From the NCBI GenBank assembly GCA_030065205.1, contig JASJDN010000012.1, positions 1 to 64,000 of the forward strand: DNA of 64,000 nt, written 5' to 3'. The notes under the pieces are model-generated. The model had not been told where the DNA came from. It was given only the letters and a program-made list of their open reading frames with translations, and ran no database searches. Shown one piece after another: positions 16,489-27,400 of the stretch (position 1 is the first letter of the stretch; the number at the start of each line of letters is the position of its first letter). The translations under genes and the position numbers were made by a program. This stretch comes from Crocosphaera sp. Its GTDB lineage: Bacteria > Cyanobacteriota > Cyanobacteriia > Cyanobacteriales > Microcystaceae.

Positions 16489-19400
16489 ATGGATCTCAAT
16501 CAATTATTAACAGAATTATCTCAAGCTGGTGTTAAACTTTGGGCGGAAAATAATCAATTAAAAATCCGTGCTGCCAAAGGAGTATTAACCCCACAATATA
16601 AAGAGCTACTTAGCCAAAATAAGACAAAAATATTAAAAAATTTACAACAAAATCAACAAAACCAAAATAATAAACTACCCTCGATTATTGCTAATCCTGA
16701 TCATCGTTACGATCCCTTTCCTCTAACGGATATGCAACACGCTTTTTGGGTCGGTCGTATGGGAGTATTAGAATTAGGTGATGTTGCCAATCATGGTTAT
16801 TATGAAATTGAGGGACAGGAGCTTAATCTAGATAGTTTAACTTGGGCATTAAATCAACTTATTAACCGTCATGATATGTTACGAGCGGTTATGTTACCCG
16901 ATGGACAGCAACAGGTTTTAAAAAAAGTCCCTGAATATGAAATTAAAGCCACTGATTTAAGAAAAAAAGATAAAAATACGATTATTGAATATTTAAACAA
17001 CATTCGTCAAGAAATGTCTCACCAGGTTTTACCTTGGGATAAATGGCCACTTTTTGAATTTCGAGCAACCCTTTTAGATGATAAAAGAATTAGACTTCAT
17101 ATCAGTTACGATTTACAGATTTTTGATGCTTGGAGTCTCTTTAGACTATTTGAAGAATGGTTTCAACTCTGTCAAGATCCACAAGCAATTTTACCTCCCT
17201 TAGACTTTACTTTTCGGGACTATGTTTATGCCGATAAAGCCTTACAAGAAACGGAATTGTATAATAAATCCCGTGACTATTGGTTAAGTCGAATTCTCAC
17301 CTTACCCTCTGCCCCAGACTTACCCTTAGCCAAAAATCCCAGTACCGTCAAAAAACACGAATGTAAACGGTTTAATGGGGAATTAGATCGAGAAAGTTGG
17401 CAACAGTTAAAACAACGGGCCAAGGCCGCCGGCATGACTCCTTCAGGGGTATTATTAGCCGCCTTTACGGAAGTCTTAACCCGATGGAGTAAAACACCGA
17501 AATTTACCTTAAATTTAGCCTTATTTAACCGGTTACCCTTTCATACTCATATTCACAACATTTTAGGGGACTTTACCTCTGTCACACTCTTAGCGGTAGA
17601 TAACTCACCCTTAGACAGCTTTCAACAACGGGCCCAACGACTGCAACAACAACTCTGGCAAGACTTAGATCACCGTTATTTTAGTGGGGTTCGGGTGATG
17701 CGAGAATTAAACCGTCTTCGCAGAGATGTCCCCACCGCTATGCCGGTTGTCTTTACCAGTACCTTGGGGTTTGAAGCCTTGGGCCAGGAAACTTCGGCTT
17801 TTGATCGCTTGGGTAAGATGGTTTATGGGGTGAGTCAAGCTTCTCAAGTGTGGCTAGATCATCAAGTGAGTGAATACCACGGGGCCCTGAAGTTTACTTG
17901 GGACGCGGTAGAGGCGTTATTTCCCCCAGGAATGATCGATGATATGTTTGAGGCTTACTATAGCTTGTTGCAACAGTTAGCCACCTCTGGGGAAGTATGG
18001 CAAGAAACCAGCTTAGACTTACTTCCTGCCTCTCAAGTTGCCCAACGTCAGGCTATTAATACCACCGAGATGCCTTTACCGAATGTGACGTTATGGGACT
18101 TATTTACCAAACAAGTCCGTCAAACCCCAGATAATGCTGCGGTGATCACATCAGGACAGACTTTAACCTATGAAGAACTCTATCAAAAATCCTGTGCGAT
18201 CGCCCATCAACTCCAACAGTTAGGGGCAAAACCCAATCAATTAATTGCCGTTTTCATGGAAAAAGGATGGGAGCAAATTGTGGCAGTTATGGGTATTCTT
18301 GGGTCTGGGTCCGCTTATGTTCCTATTGATCCCCATTTGCCTCAAGAACGCATTGATTATCTTTTAGAAGATAGTCAAGTTGAAGTGATTTTAACCCAGT
18401 CTTGGGTATGGGAAGAGAACAGAGAAAAATATACCGTCATCCCTATCGATACCCTCCCACACTCCCCACACCCCCCACACTCCCCACACTCTCCCAACGA
18501 TCTGGCCTACGTCATCTACACCTCCGGAACCACTGGGCAACCCAAAGGGGTGATGATCCCTCATCGCAACGTGGTAAATGTGGTTACTTATACCAATGGA
18601 CGGTTTGGGGTCAATGAACGCGATCGCATCCTTGGCTTAACGTCTCTTAACCATGATCTCTCTGTTTATGATATTTTTGGGGCCTTAAGTTCCGGGGCCG
18701 CTTTGGTGTTGCCAGATGCCCAACGGGTCAAAGATGCCCAACATTGGGCTGAGTTGATACAGCAAGAAAAGGTGACCTTGTGGAACTCTGTGCCAACGAT
18801 GATGGAGATGTTGGTAGAGTATTTAGAAAATTGCCCGAATTTAGACATAAATAACTTACGATTAGCTATTTTAGGGGGGGACTGGTTGCCCTTGAGTTTG
18901 CCCAACCATTTGCGATCGCTGACAGATAAGGTGACACTACTGAGTATCGGCGGTCCGACAGAAACCACCATCTGGAACATTGGTTACGAGGTGGACAAGG
19001 TTGATCCCAACTGGAAGAGTATCCCCTATGGTCAACCAATGGGCAATAGTCAATATTATATTTTGAATGAAAGACTAGAAGATTGTCCGATGTGGGTTCC
19101 TGGTCAGATGTATTGTGCTGGAATACAGGTGGCTAAGGGGTATTGGAATAATGAAGAAAAGACAAATAAAAAGTTTATTATTCATCCAAAAACAAGAGAA
19201 AGAATTTATGAAACAGGAGATTTAGGTTGTTATTTGCCTGATGGAAATATCCAGATTTTAGGAAGAGTTGATTTTCAAATTAAGATTCGTGGACATCGAA
19301 TTGAGCCATTGGAAATTGAATTAATTTTATTAAAACACCTTGACATAAAGTCGGTTTTAGTTAATTATAAAAATAGTAAGTTAATCGCGTACATCATTCC

Positions 19401-19926
19401 TCACGCTAATTCATCTCCTAGAATTGCAGGAATCAAGGCTTATCTAAAAGAGAAGTTACCTGATTATATGATTCCTTCTCACTTTTTCTTCCTAGAGTCC
19501 TTCCCTCTCTCAGCTAATGGAAAAATTGATCGTTTAGCTTTACCTCAGTTTGATGATGTTATTGATAGCAACTATGAGAATTATGTCGCCCCGAAAACAG
19601 AATTAGAACAAATTATTTCTAATGTTTGGAAACAAGTATTAGAGGTAGATAAAATCGGAGTCAATAGTAACTTCTTTGACTTAGGAGGAAACTCCTTATT
19701 AATCACCAAAGTTTATAACAGCTTAAAGCAGTCTCTACCCGATAACAGTAAAAACTTTTCTGTGGTTGAACTGTTTAAATATCCTACCATTACCACGTTT
19801 ATTAACTACTTAAATAAAAGTCATGATTTAGAAGAACCAGTTAATGATAATCAACAATTAGTCAATAAAATTCAAAAAGGTAAAAATCGCATACAACAAA
19901 GACGCAGACGCGCCCAACAGACCTAA
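16489..19926 (+). CDS. NRPS, docking-Cy-A(Cys-like)-PCP (heterocyclization module)
   Basis: The protein has 1145 residues. Residues 1-55 match a TubC-type docking domain (LLTELSQAGVKLWAENNQLK). The condensation domain (about 65-500) has D208-x4-D213-x2-S216 (DLQIFDAWS), the heterocyclization signature replacing HHxxxDG. The A domain (about 545-1000) includes DLSVYDIFG and VTLWNSVP; the residues at the usual specificity positions read D-L-Y-N-I-G-I-I-W, close to the Cys code DLYNLSLIW, so thiazoline is predicted (oxazoline from Ser/Thr is the alternative). PCP Ser1069 is in LGGNSL. The tail is Arg-rich. No oxidase domain is visible. A His/Ser/Pro-rich insertion lies before motif A3. Confidence 0.92.
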   Translation: MDLNQLLTELSQAGVKLWAENNQLKIRAAKGVLTPQYKELLSQNKTKILKNLQQNQQNQNNKLPSIIANPDHRYDPFPLTDMQHAFWVGRMGVLELGDVANHGYYEIEGQELNLDSLTWALNQLINRHDMLRAVMLPDGQQQVLKKVPEYEIKATDLRKKDKNTIIEYLNNIRQEMSHQVLPWDKWPLFEFRATLLDDKRIRLHISYDLQIFDAWSLFRLFEEWFQLCQDPQAILPPLDFTFRDYVYADKALQETELYNKSRDYWLSRILTLPSAPDLPLAKNPSTVKKHECKRFNGELDRESWQQLKQRAKAAGMTPSGVLLAAFTEVLTRWSKTPKFTLNLALFNRLPFHTHIHNILGDFTSVTLLAVDNSPLDSFQQRAQRLQQQLWQDLDHRYFSGVRVMRELNRLRRDVPTAMPVVFTSTLGFEALGQETSAFDRLGKMVYGVSQASQVWLDHQVSEYHGALKFTWDAVEALFPPGMIDDMFEAYYSLLQQLATSGEVWQETSLDLLPASQVAQRQAINTTEMPLPNVTLWDLFTKQVRQTPDNAAVITSGQTLTYEELYQKSCAIAHQLQQLGAKPNQLIAVFMEKGWEQIVAVMGILGSGSAYVPIDPHLPQERIDYLLEDSQVEVILTQSWVWEENREKYTVIPIDTLPHSPHPPHSPHSPNDLAYVIYTSGTTGQPKGVMIPHRNVVNVVTYTNGRFGVNERDRILGLTSLNHDLSVYDIFGALSSGAALVLPDAQRVKDAQHWAELIQQEKVTLWNSVPTMMEMLVEYLENCPNLDINNLRLAILGGDWLPLSLPNHLRSLTDKVTLLSIGGPTETTIWNIGYEVDKVDPNWKSIPYGQPMGNSQYYILNERLEDCPMWVPGQMYCAGIQVAKGYWNNEEKTNKKFIIHPKTRERIYETGDLGCYLPDGNIQILGRVDFQIKIRGHRIEPLEIELILLKHLDIKSVLVNYKNSKLIAYIIPHANSSPRIAGIKAYLKEKLPDYMIPSHFFFLESFPLSANGKIDRLALPQFDDVIDSNYENYVAPKTELEQIISNVWKQVLEVDKIGVNSNFFDLGGNSLLITKVYNSLKQSLPDNSKNFSVVELFKYPTITTFINYLNKSHDLEEPVNDNQQLVNKIQKGKNRIQQRRRRAQQT
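18424..18495 (+). repeat. in-frame CCCCACACT-type repeat in the adenylation domain loop
   Basis: CCCACACT/CCCCACAC units at 18456-18495 encode TLPHSPHPPHSPHSPND before YVIYTSGTTG (motif A3). The 41 nt at about 18424-18464 match 46430-46470 in the Gly module of another NRPS gene with only about three differences. Confidence 0.7.
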
Positions 19927-19974
19927 GATTTATTAATTCTTTTTTGTCAACTATTTAATCATTAGGGTTTAATT

Positions 19975-22900
19975 ATGGAACTTGAACAAACAGGGTTGGA
20001 AATAGCTGTAATTGGTATCTCAGGAAGGTTTCCAGAGAGTAACAGTGTTGATGAATTTTGGCAGAACCTTCTCGATGGTAAAACATTGACCTCTATTTTC
20101 TCTGACCAAAATGGGGAAAAAATAGAAGCCGGGTCAATTTTAAAAGATGTAGATCAATTTGATGCCTCATTCTTTGGTTTTAACCCCAGAGAAGCCGAAA
20201 GATTAGATCCCCAACACCGTCTATTTTTAGAATGTGCCTCAGAAGCCATAGAAACAGCCGGCTATGATTCGGATCGAGAAAAACGCCCTATTGGTGTGTT
20301 TGCAGGGGTGGGATTAAGTACCTATTGGTTTAACAATATTTATACCAATTCTAAGCCCTTAACCATTAAAGAAGGACTGCAAAATATTATCGGTATTGAT
20401 AAAGATTATGTCCCCACGTTAGCCTCCTATAAATTGAATTTAACCGGCCCTAGCGTTAGTGTGGGAACCGCCTGTTCTTCCTCTCTTGTCGCAGTACATT
20501 TGGCCTGTCAAAGTCTTCTTGCAGGGGAATGTGACATGGCCTTAGCAGGGGGTGTATCCGTCAAAATACCCCAAAACGAGAAAAACCTCTGTCCTGGAGA
20601 GATCGTCTCCCCAGAGGGCAAATGTCGCGCCTTTGATGCCAATGCCAAAGGGACAGTCGGGGGAAACGGTGTGGGTGTCGTCACCCTAAAACGCCTAGAA
20701 GATGCGATCGCCGATGGGGACTGCATCTATGCAGTGATCAAAGGGTCAGCTATGAACAACGACGGGGCCCTGAAGGTGGGTTATACGGCCCCTAGTGAGA
20801 CGGGACAGGTTAAAGTCATCAAAGCAGCCCAAATGATGGCAGAAGTTGACCCGGACACCATCACCTATATGGAAACCCACGGAACCGGAACGGTGTTGGG
20901 GGACCCCATCGAAGTGTCGGCCATGACAGAAGCGTTTCGTAATGGGACCGATAAAAAGGGTTATTGTGCGATCGGTTCAGTTAAAACTAATGTGGGCCAT
21001 TTAGACGCAGCAGCAGGAATTACAGGGTTTATTAAGGCAGTTTTAGCGGTCAAACATGGCTTATTACCCCCTAGTTTACATTTTGAACAGCCTAACCCCC
21101 AAATTGATTTTGAAAATAGTCCTTTTTATGTCAATACAACCCTAAAAGAATGGCAACCCAAAGAGATGCCACGACGGGCTGGAGTTAGTTCTTTTGGTAT
21201 TGGGGGAACCAATGTTCATCTCATCCTAGAAGAACCTCCCACCTTGTCTAAAAATAGTGTTTCGAGATCCCATCAATTACTGTTATTATCGGCAAAAACA
21301 CCAACGGCTTTAGACGCAGCAACTAGAAATTTAGGAGATTATTTAAACCAACACCAAGGGGTTAATTTAGCGGACGTTGCTTATACGTTACAGGTGGGAC
21401 GAAAACAATTTAATCATCGTCGGATGATGGTGGTTGAAACAGTACAAGATGCTGTCTCTCTTATTGAGTCTCATGAAGGAAAAAGAATCTTGACTCAAGA
21501 AGCAGAAGATAGTAATCAGTCCATTGTTTTCATGTTTACGGGACAAGGATCTCAATATGTGAATATGGGTCGAGATTTGTATGACAACGAAACAATTTTT
21601 AGAGAAATTTGTGACCAGTGTTTTGAGATTTTAAAATCTCATCTTGATGTGGATTTAAAAGAGATTATTTATCCGAATACTGAGAACTTAGATATTGCTA
21701 GTCAACGGTTACAAGAAACAGCCTTAACTCAACCTGCTTTATTTATTACTGAGTATGCTTTAGCTAAGTTATGGATGTCTTGGGGCATTATGCCAAAAGC
21801 CATTATCGGTCATAGTATTGGGGAATATGTAGCCGCTTGTTTAGCTAATGTATTCAGTCTTGAAGATGCTTTAATGTTGGTAGCTAACCGAGGCAAGATG
21901 ATGCAGAAATTGCCATCAGGAACCATGTTATCGGTTAATTTATCGGCTGAAGAAATAGAACGCTTTTTAGATAAAAATCTTTCTTTGGCTGCAATTAATA
22001 GCCCTGATTTATCTGTGGTTTCTGGAAGATTAGAAGCTGTAGAAGAATTAGGAAAAATATTAACAGAAAAAAGCATTAATTACCGTCGTTTACATACCTC
22101 TCACGCTTTCCATTCTCCTATGATGGAATCCATTGTTGAGCCTTTTACAGAATTAGTTAAAACCGTTTCTTTGAATGTACCCACCATCCCCTTTATTTCC
22201 AATGTAACAGGGAATTGGATTCACGATCAAGAAGCCACTGCACCCATTTATTGGGGACGACAGTTAAGACAACCGGTTAAGTTTTCTGCTGGTCTTAGTA
22301 AATTATTAGAACAAACTTCATCCCTTTTCTTAGAAGTAGGGCCAGGACGTACTTTAACCACATTAACCAAACAAATTAACCCTCAATTAACTGTTTTGTC
22401 ATCTTTACGTCACCCCAAAGATAAAGATTCAGATATGGCTTTTATTCTGCAAACTTTGGGGCAACTATGGTTAAAAGGAGTAGAAATTAATTGGGATAAA
22501 TTTTATCATCAAGAAAATCATCATCGTCTACCTTTACCTACCTATCCTTTTGAACGTCAGCGTTATTGGGTCGAACCCTCGCAAGACTCCCAAACTATCA
22601 ATAATACTGAAAAATTAGAGCTTAAAGATTGGTTTTATTTACCCTCCTGGAAACGATCAAAAGCACCCTCATTAGAGAGTCCAAAAAATGATAATTGTTG
22701 GTTAATCTTTCTAGATAATTTTGGGATAGGAGATAGGTTAGTCAGCAAACTAGAACATGACTATCAACAAGAAGTTATTCAGGTTACCAAAGGAGATCAC
22801 TATCAAAAAATTAGTAAAAAACAATACATTATTAATCCTGAAGAAAAAGAAGATTATCAAAATTTAATTGACAATATATTTGCTACTAAAAAAATACCTA

Positions 22901-24411
22901 AAATTGCTCATTTATGGTCAATTAATTCTCCTGATCGTTTGCAAGAATGTCAAACATTAGGCTATCAATCATTAATTTATTTAACACAAGCGATTGGTCA
23001 GAGAAATTTAGAGCATTTATTAAGCTTAAATGTGATTTCAACAGGATTACAAAGTGTCATCGGAAATGAAGAAATATGTTCTGAGAAAGCCACTTTATTA
23101 GGACCGATTAAAGTCATTCCCCAAGAATATGTAAATATTACTTGTCGCAGTATCGATATCATTCTATCTGATCAGAATTTAGATGATAATTTGATAGCTG
23201 AATTAATGACCCCTATCCACGAGACAATAATTGCTTATCGTGGTCAATATCGTTGGGTTGAACACTACGAAAAGATTACCTTAGAAAATACAGAAAATCC
23301 TCTGCGTTTGCGACAAGAAGGTGTTTATCTAATCACAGGAGGAACAGGAGGAATAGGCTTAGTTTTAGCTGAATATTTAGCCAAAACAGTTCAGGCTAAA
23401 TTAGTGTTATTAAGTCGTTCTTTTCATACAGAAGCACAAGAAAAAATCAATCGATTAGAACAACTAGGTTCAGAAGTTTTCCTATTACAAGCTGATGTAT
23501 CAAATGAGAAACAAATGACAGCAGTATTCGACAAAATCAAACATAAATATGGTTGTATTAATGGTATTATTCACGCAGCAGGAATGCTAGGAAAAGCAAC
23601 CATTCAACAACAAAGTAAAGAGTTATCCGAATCGGTCTTTGCAGCCAAAATTAAAGGTACTTTGATTCTAGAAAAACTCTCTCAAAATCTTTCTTTGGAT
23701 TTTATCTATTTATGTTCTTCTATTAGTACAATTTTAGGAGGATTTGGACAAGTTGATTATGTTGCAGCGAATAGTTTTCTCGATAAAATAGCCTTAAAAA
23801 ATTCTAGTCAGAAAATGACTTCAATTAATTGGGATATGTGGCAAGAAGTTGGACTGGGAGTTAAGTATTTTTCAACTCAGCAAAATCTACAAATACCAAA
23901 CTATGCTATTCTTTCATCGGAAGGAATAGACGCATTTAACCAAATTTTGAATGAAAACTTATCTCAAGTTCTGGTTTCGACTCGTTCCCTAGAAGCGGTA
24001 ATTAAAACTCATCAACAAAATAAATATCAGTTACAAAATGGGAAAAATAATGAACCAATAAACAACAAAAACCAGGGGTATGAACGACCGAAGTTAGGTA
24101 ATGCTTATGTGACTCCCCGTAACTCAATAGAACAAATCATTGCTAATATTTGGCAGGACATTTTAGGAATAAAAGAAATAGGAATTTATGATAACTTTTT
24201 TGAATTAGGGGGACATTCATTACTAGCGACAAAAATAACGTCTCGCCTACAAGAAAGTTTACAAATTGAGTTACCTGTTAGTAAACTTTTTGAATATTCA
24301 ACCATCGCCGAACTTAGTAATTATTTAGATCAAAAGACTTCAAAACAAGCCAACAATACAATAGCAAGAATCAAGTCTGTTTCTCGTGATTCTTATCGTC
24401 TCAATCATTAA
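19975..24411 (+). CDS. type I polyketide synthase, KS-AT-KR-carrier (module 4)
   Basis: The protein has 1478 residues. KS is at about 8-430 (Cys167 in GTACSSSL, HGTGT, NVGHLD). AT is at about 515-830 (Ser614 in GHSIG, HAFHS, malonyl type). A KR structural half is followed by the catalytic KR (about 1118-1300, TGGTGGIG, CSSIS, Tyr1262 in GQVDY). The LDD motif of B-type KRs is missing (HAAGMLGK), so the hydroxyl may have the other configuration. The carrier domain reads FFELGGHSLLATK (Ser1415), a PCP-like rather than a PKS-like signature, fitting hand-over to an NRPS. There is no N-terminal docking helix of the kind seen in modules 2 and 3. It would extend the heterocycle-bearing chain by one reduced ketide. 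Confidence 0.92.
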   Translation: MELEQTGLEIAVIGISGRFPESNSVDEFWQNLLDGKTLTSIFSDQNGEKIEAGSILKDVDQFDASFFGFNPREAERLDPQHRLFLECASEAIETAGYDSDREKRPIGVFAGVGLSTYWFNNIYTNSKPLTIKEGLQNIIGIDKDYVPTLASYKLNLTGPSVSVGTACSSSLVAVHLACQSLLAGECDMALAGGVSVKIPQNEKNLCPGEIVSPEGKCRAFDANAKGTVGGNGVGVVTLKRLEDAIADGDCIYAVIKGSAMNNDGALKVGYTAPSETGQVKVIKAAQMMAEVDPDTITYMETHGTGTVLGDPIEVSAMTEAFRNGTDKKGYCAIGSVKTNVGHLDAAAGITGFIKAVLAVKHGLLPPSLHFEQPNPQIDFENSPFYVNTTLKEWQPKEMPRRAGVSSFGIGGTNVHLILEEPPTLSKNSVSRSHQLLLLSAKTPTALDAATRNLGDYLNQHQGVNLADVAYTLQVGRKQFNHRRMMVVETVQDAVSLIESHEGKRILTQEAEDSNQSIVFMFTGQGSQYVNMGRDLYDNETIFREICDQCFEILKSHLDVDLKEIIYPNTENLDIASQRLQETALTQPALFITEYALAKLWMSWGIMPKAIIGHSIGEYVAACLANVFSLEDALMLVANRGKMMQKLPSGTMLSVNLSAEEIERFLDKNLSLAAINSPDLSVVSGRLEAVEELGKILTEKSINYRRLHTSHAFHSPMMESIVEPFTELVKTVSLNVPTIPFISNVTGNWIHDQEATAPIYWGRQLRQPVKFSAGLSKLLEQTSSLFLEVGPGRTLTTLTKQINPQLTVLSSLRHPKDKDSDMAFILQTLGQLWLKGVEINWDKFYHQENHHRLPLPTYPFERQRYWVEPSQDSQTINNTEKLELKDWFYLPSWKRSKAPSLESPKNDNCWLIFLDNFGIGDRLVSKLEHDYQQEVIQVTKGDHYQKISKKQYIINPEEKEDYQNLIDNIFATKKIPKIAHLWSINSPDRLQECQTLGYQSLIYLTQAIGQRNLEHLLSLNVISTGLQSVIGNEEICSEKATLLGPIKVIPQEYVNITCRSIDIILSDQNLDDNLIAELMTPIHETIIAYRGQYRWVEHYEKITLENTENPLRLRQEGVYLITGGTGGIGLVLAEYLAKTVQAKLVLLSRSFHTEAQEKINRLEQLGSEVFLLQADVSNEKQMTAVFDKIKHKYGCINGIIHAAGMLGKATIQQQSKELSESVFAAKIKGTLILEKLSQNLSLDFIYLCSSISTILGGFGQVDYVAANSFLDKIALKNSSQKMTSINWDMWQEVGLGVKYFSTQQNLQIPNYAILSSEGIDAFNQILNENLSQVLVSTRSLEAVIKTHQQNKYQLQNGKNNEPINNKNQGYERPKLGNAYVTPRNSIEQIIANIWQDILGIKEIGIYDNFFELGGHSLLATKITSRLQESLQIELPVSKLFEYSTIAELSNYLDQKTSKQANNTIARIKSVSRDSYRLNH

Positions 24412-24462
24412 AACCAATAAAAATATCTAAAGTCATCGTTCACTTTTCATTGTTTACCTATT

Positions 24463-27400
24463 ATGAACTCTCAACAAAATATGATCTCTATCAATAACTA
24501 CCTTGACATCTTTGATGAAAAAGATATTTACATTTTTCCGACTTCTTCAGCACAAGCTAGACTTTGGTTTTTAACAGAGTTAGAACCTGAGAGTTTTGCT
24601 TACAATGAGCAAGTATTAATTCATCTAAAAGGAAAACTTAACTCGAAAGCGATAAAAGATAGTTTTAACGAAATTATCAACCGCCATGAAATTTTACGTA
24701 CTCTCTTTACTAGCAACAATGGCCAACCTGTCCAAATTATTTTACCTAATTTAACCTTAGATTTACCTCTTATCAATTTAACTGAGTTATCAAAAACAGA
24801 GCAACAAGACACAATTAAGCAAATTAGTCGACAAGAAATAGAAACCCCTTTTAAATTAACCGAAGTTCCTCTAATTAAACTCAAACTATTACAACTCAAT
24901 CCTCAAGAAAATTTACTCATTATTACCTTACATCATATTATTACTGATGGTTGGTCAGGGGAAATTTTAATGAAAGAATTAGCCACATTGTATGAAGCAT
25001 TTTCTTCTAAAAAATCTTCTCCATTAGAACCTTTAGACATTCAATATGCCGATTTTACCCTATGGCAAAATGAATATCTACAAAGTGATACAATTATCGA
25101 TAAACTCAATAATTGGAAAGACAAACTAGCCGATATTCCGCCCTTATTAGAGCTATCAACTGACTATTCTAGACCGGCTTTACCAAGCTATCAAGGCGGT
25201 TGTAAAACGTTTACCTTAAGTCAAGAACTGAGTCATAAATTACAACAACTAAGCCAAAATAATGATTCAACCTTATTTATGACCTTATTAACAGCTTGGG
25301 GAATTTTATTATCTAAATATAGCCAAGAAACAGATATTGTTATTGGCTCCCCTATTGCTAATCGAAATAAAACGGAAATAGAACCGTTAATTGGTTGCTT
25401 TGTCAATAATTTAGCCCTAAGAATAAACTTATCAAATAATCCTACTTTTACCGAATTATTACAACAAGTTAGACAAGTTTGTTTAGGTGCTTATAATGAT
25501 CAAGATGTGCCGTTTGAAAAATTAGTTGAAATATTACAACCCCAAAGAAACTTAAGCAATCATCCTATTTTTCAGGTAATGTTTGCGTTACAAACTGCCA
25601 ATAGTCAAACCTTTCAATCATCCACCATAGACTTTACTATTTTAGAAAAAGAAACCATTATTGCTAAATTCGACTTATCCCTAGAAATAAGAGTCACAAA
25701 AAATGGTTTGAGCGGAAATATAGAATATCGCAAAGATTTATTTAAAGCTTCTACCATCGAAAGAATAGTTAATAATTTTCAAGTGTTATTAAATTCGATT
25801 CTTTTGATCCCTGAAAGCCCTATTTCTAATTTATCTTTGCTCAGTGAATTAGAGAAAAATAAAATCTTAAAAACTTGGAAGAACGAGCAACTCAAACATC
25901 CACAAACTGACTGTATTCATCATTTATTTGAAGTCCAAGTTAACCAAACCCCTCAAGCAGTAGCCGTTGAATCTGAAGGTAATCAATTAACCTATTATCA
26001 GTTAAATGAAAAAGCGAATCAATTAGCTCATTATTTACAAAGTTTAGAGGTCAAACCTGATAGTTTAGTTGGTCTTTTCATTGACCGTTCCTTGAACATG
26101 ATGATAGGATTACTCGGTATTTTAAAAGCAGGAGGTGCTTATCTTCCCCTTGACCCTGCCTATCCCAAAGATCGACTCAATTATTTATTAGATGATGCTC
26201 AAGTTGATGTTTTAATTACGACAAAAAGTCTCAGTCATCTGTTACCAGCAACCTCAGCAAAAATTATTTATTTAGATCAAGATTGGTCAAATATTGCTGC
26301 ATATAATAATAGTAATCCTGTTAGTGCCGTTAATCGTCATAACTTAGCTTATATTATTTATACATCAGGCTCCACAGGAAAACCAAAAGGGGTAATGATT
26401 GAACATCAATCTTTAGTTAATTTTACTCAAAGTTCTATCAAGCAATATAATATTAATTCTCAAGATCGTATCTTACAATTTGCCTCTATTAGTTTTGATG
26501 CCGCCGCAGAAGAAATTTATCCTTGCTTAAGTTCTGGTGCTACATTAGTGTTAAGAAATGATGAAATGTTAAGCTCTGTGAATACTTTTTTATCTCAGTG
26601 TAACCATTGGCAATTAACAGTTTTAGATTTACCCACTGCCTACTGGCAACAACTAACTACAGAAATTTTTAAGAAGCAAGAAAAACTACCTAATTCTATT
26701 CGTTTAGTTATTATTGGTGGTGAAAAAGTTATCCCTGAAAAAATTAGGAACTGGCAAAAAAAAGTAGGAGATTTTCCACAATTATTGAATACTTATGGAC
26801 CGACAGAGGCCACCGTGGTTTCTACTATTTATTCGGTTGAATCTTCCGAAACAATTGATCAAGAAGTTCCCATCGGAAAACCCATTGAAAATGCAGTTAC
26901 TTATATTTTAGATAACGAATTGAATCTTTGTCCCATTGGTGTTCCTGGAGAATTATATATTGGGGGTTTAGGTTTAGCCAGGGGTTATCTCAATCGTCCT
27001 GACTTAACGGCTAAAAGCTTTATCAAAAGTCCTTTTGAGCAATCGCAATTATTATATAAAACAGGAGATTTAGTCAGATATTTAGCCACAGGAGACATTG
27101 AATATTTAGGAAGAATTGATAATCAAGTAAAATTAAGAGGTTTTCGTCTTGAATTAGGGGAAATTGAATCTACTTTAAGTACATATCCTAGCATCAAAGA
27201 CGTAACCGTTATTGTTAGAGAAGACGACTCTAACAATAAACAGTTAGTGGCTTATTTAGTAGGAGAAGTTAGTTATAAAAATATTGGTCAGATTCGAGAA
27301 TATTTAGCCAATAAATTACCTTATTATATGATTCCGTCGGGGTTTATGATCTTAGAAAAACTCCCTTTGACTCCGAACGGAAAAATTAACAAAAAAGCTT

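Noticed and set aside
18402-18617. 71-codon frame within the Cy-A gene
   Set aside because: It is a second reading frame of the repeat-rich A-domain loop; the main frame has clear NRPS motifs on both sides.
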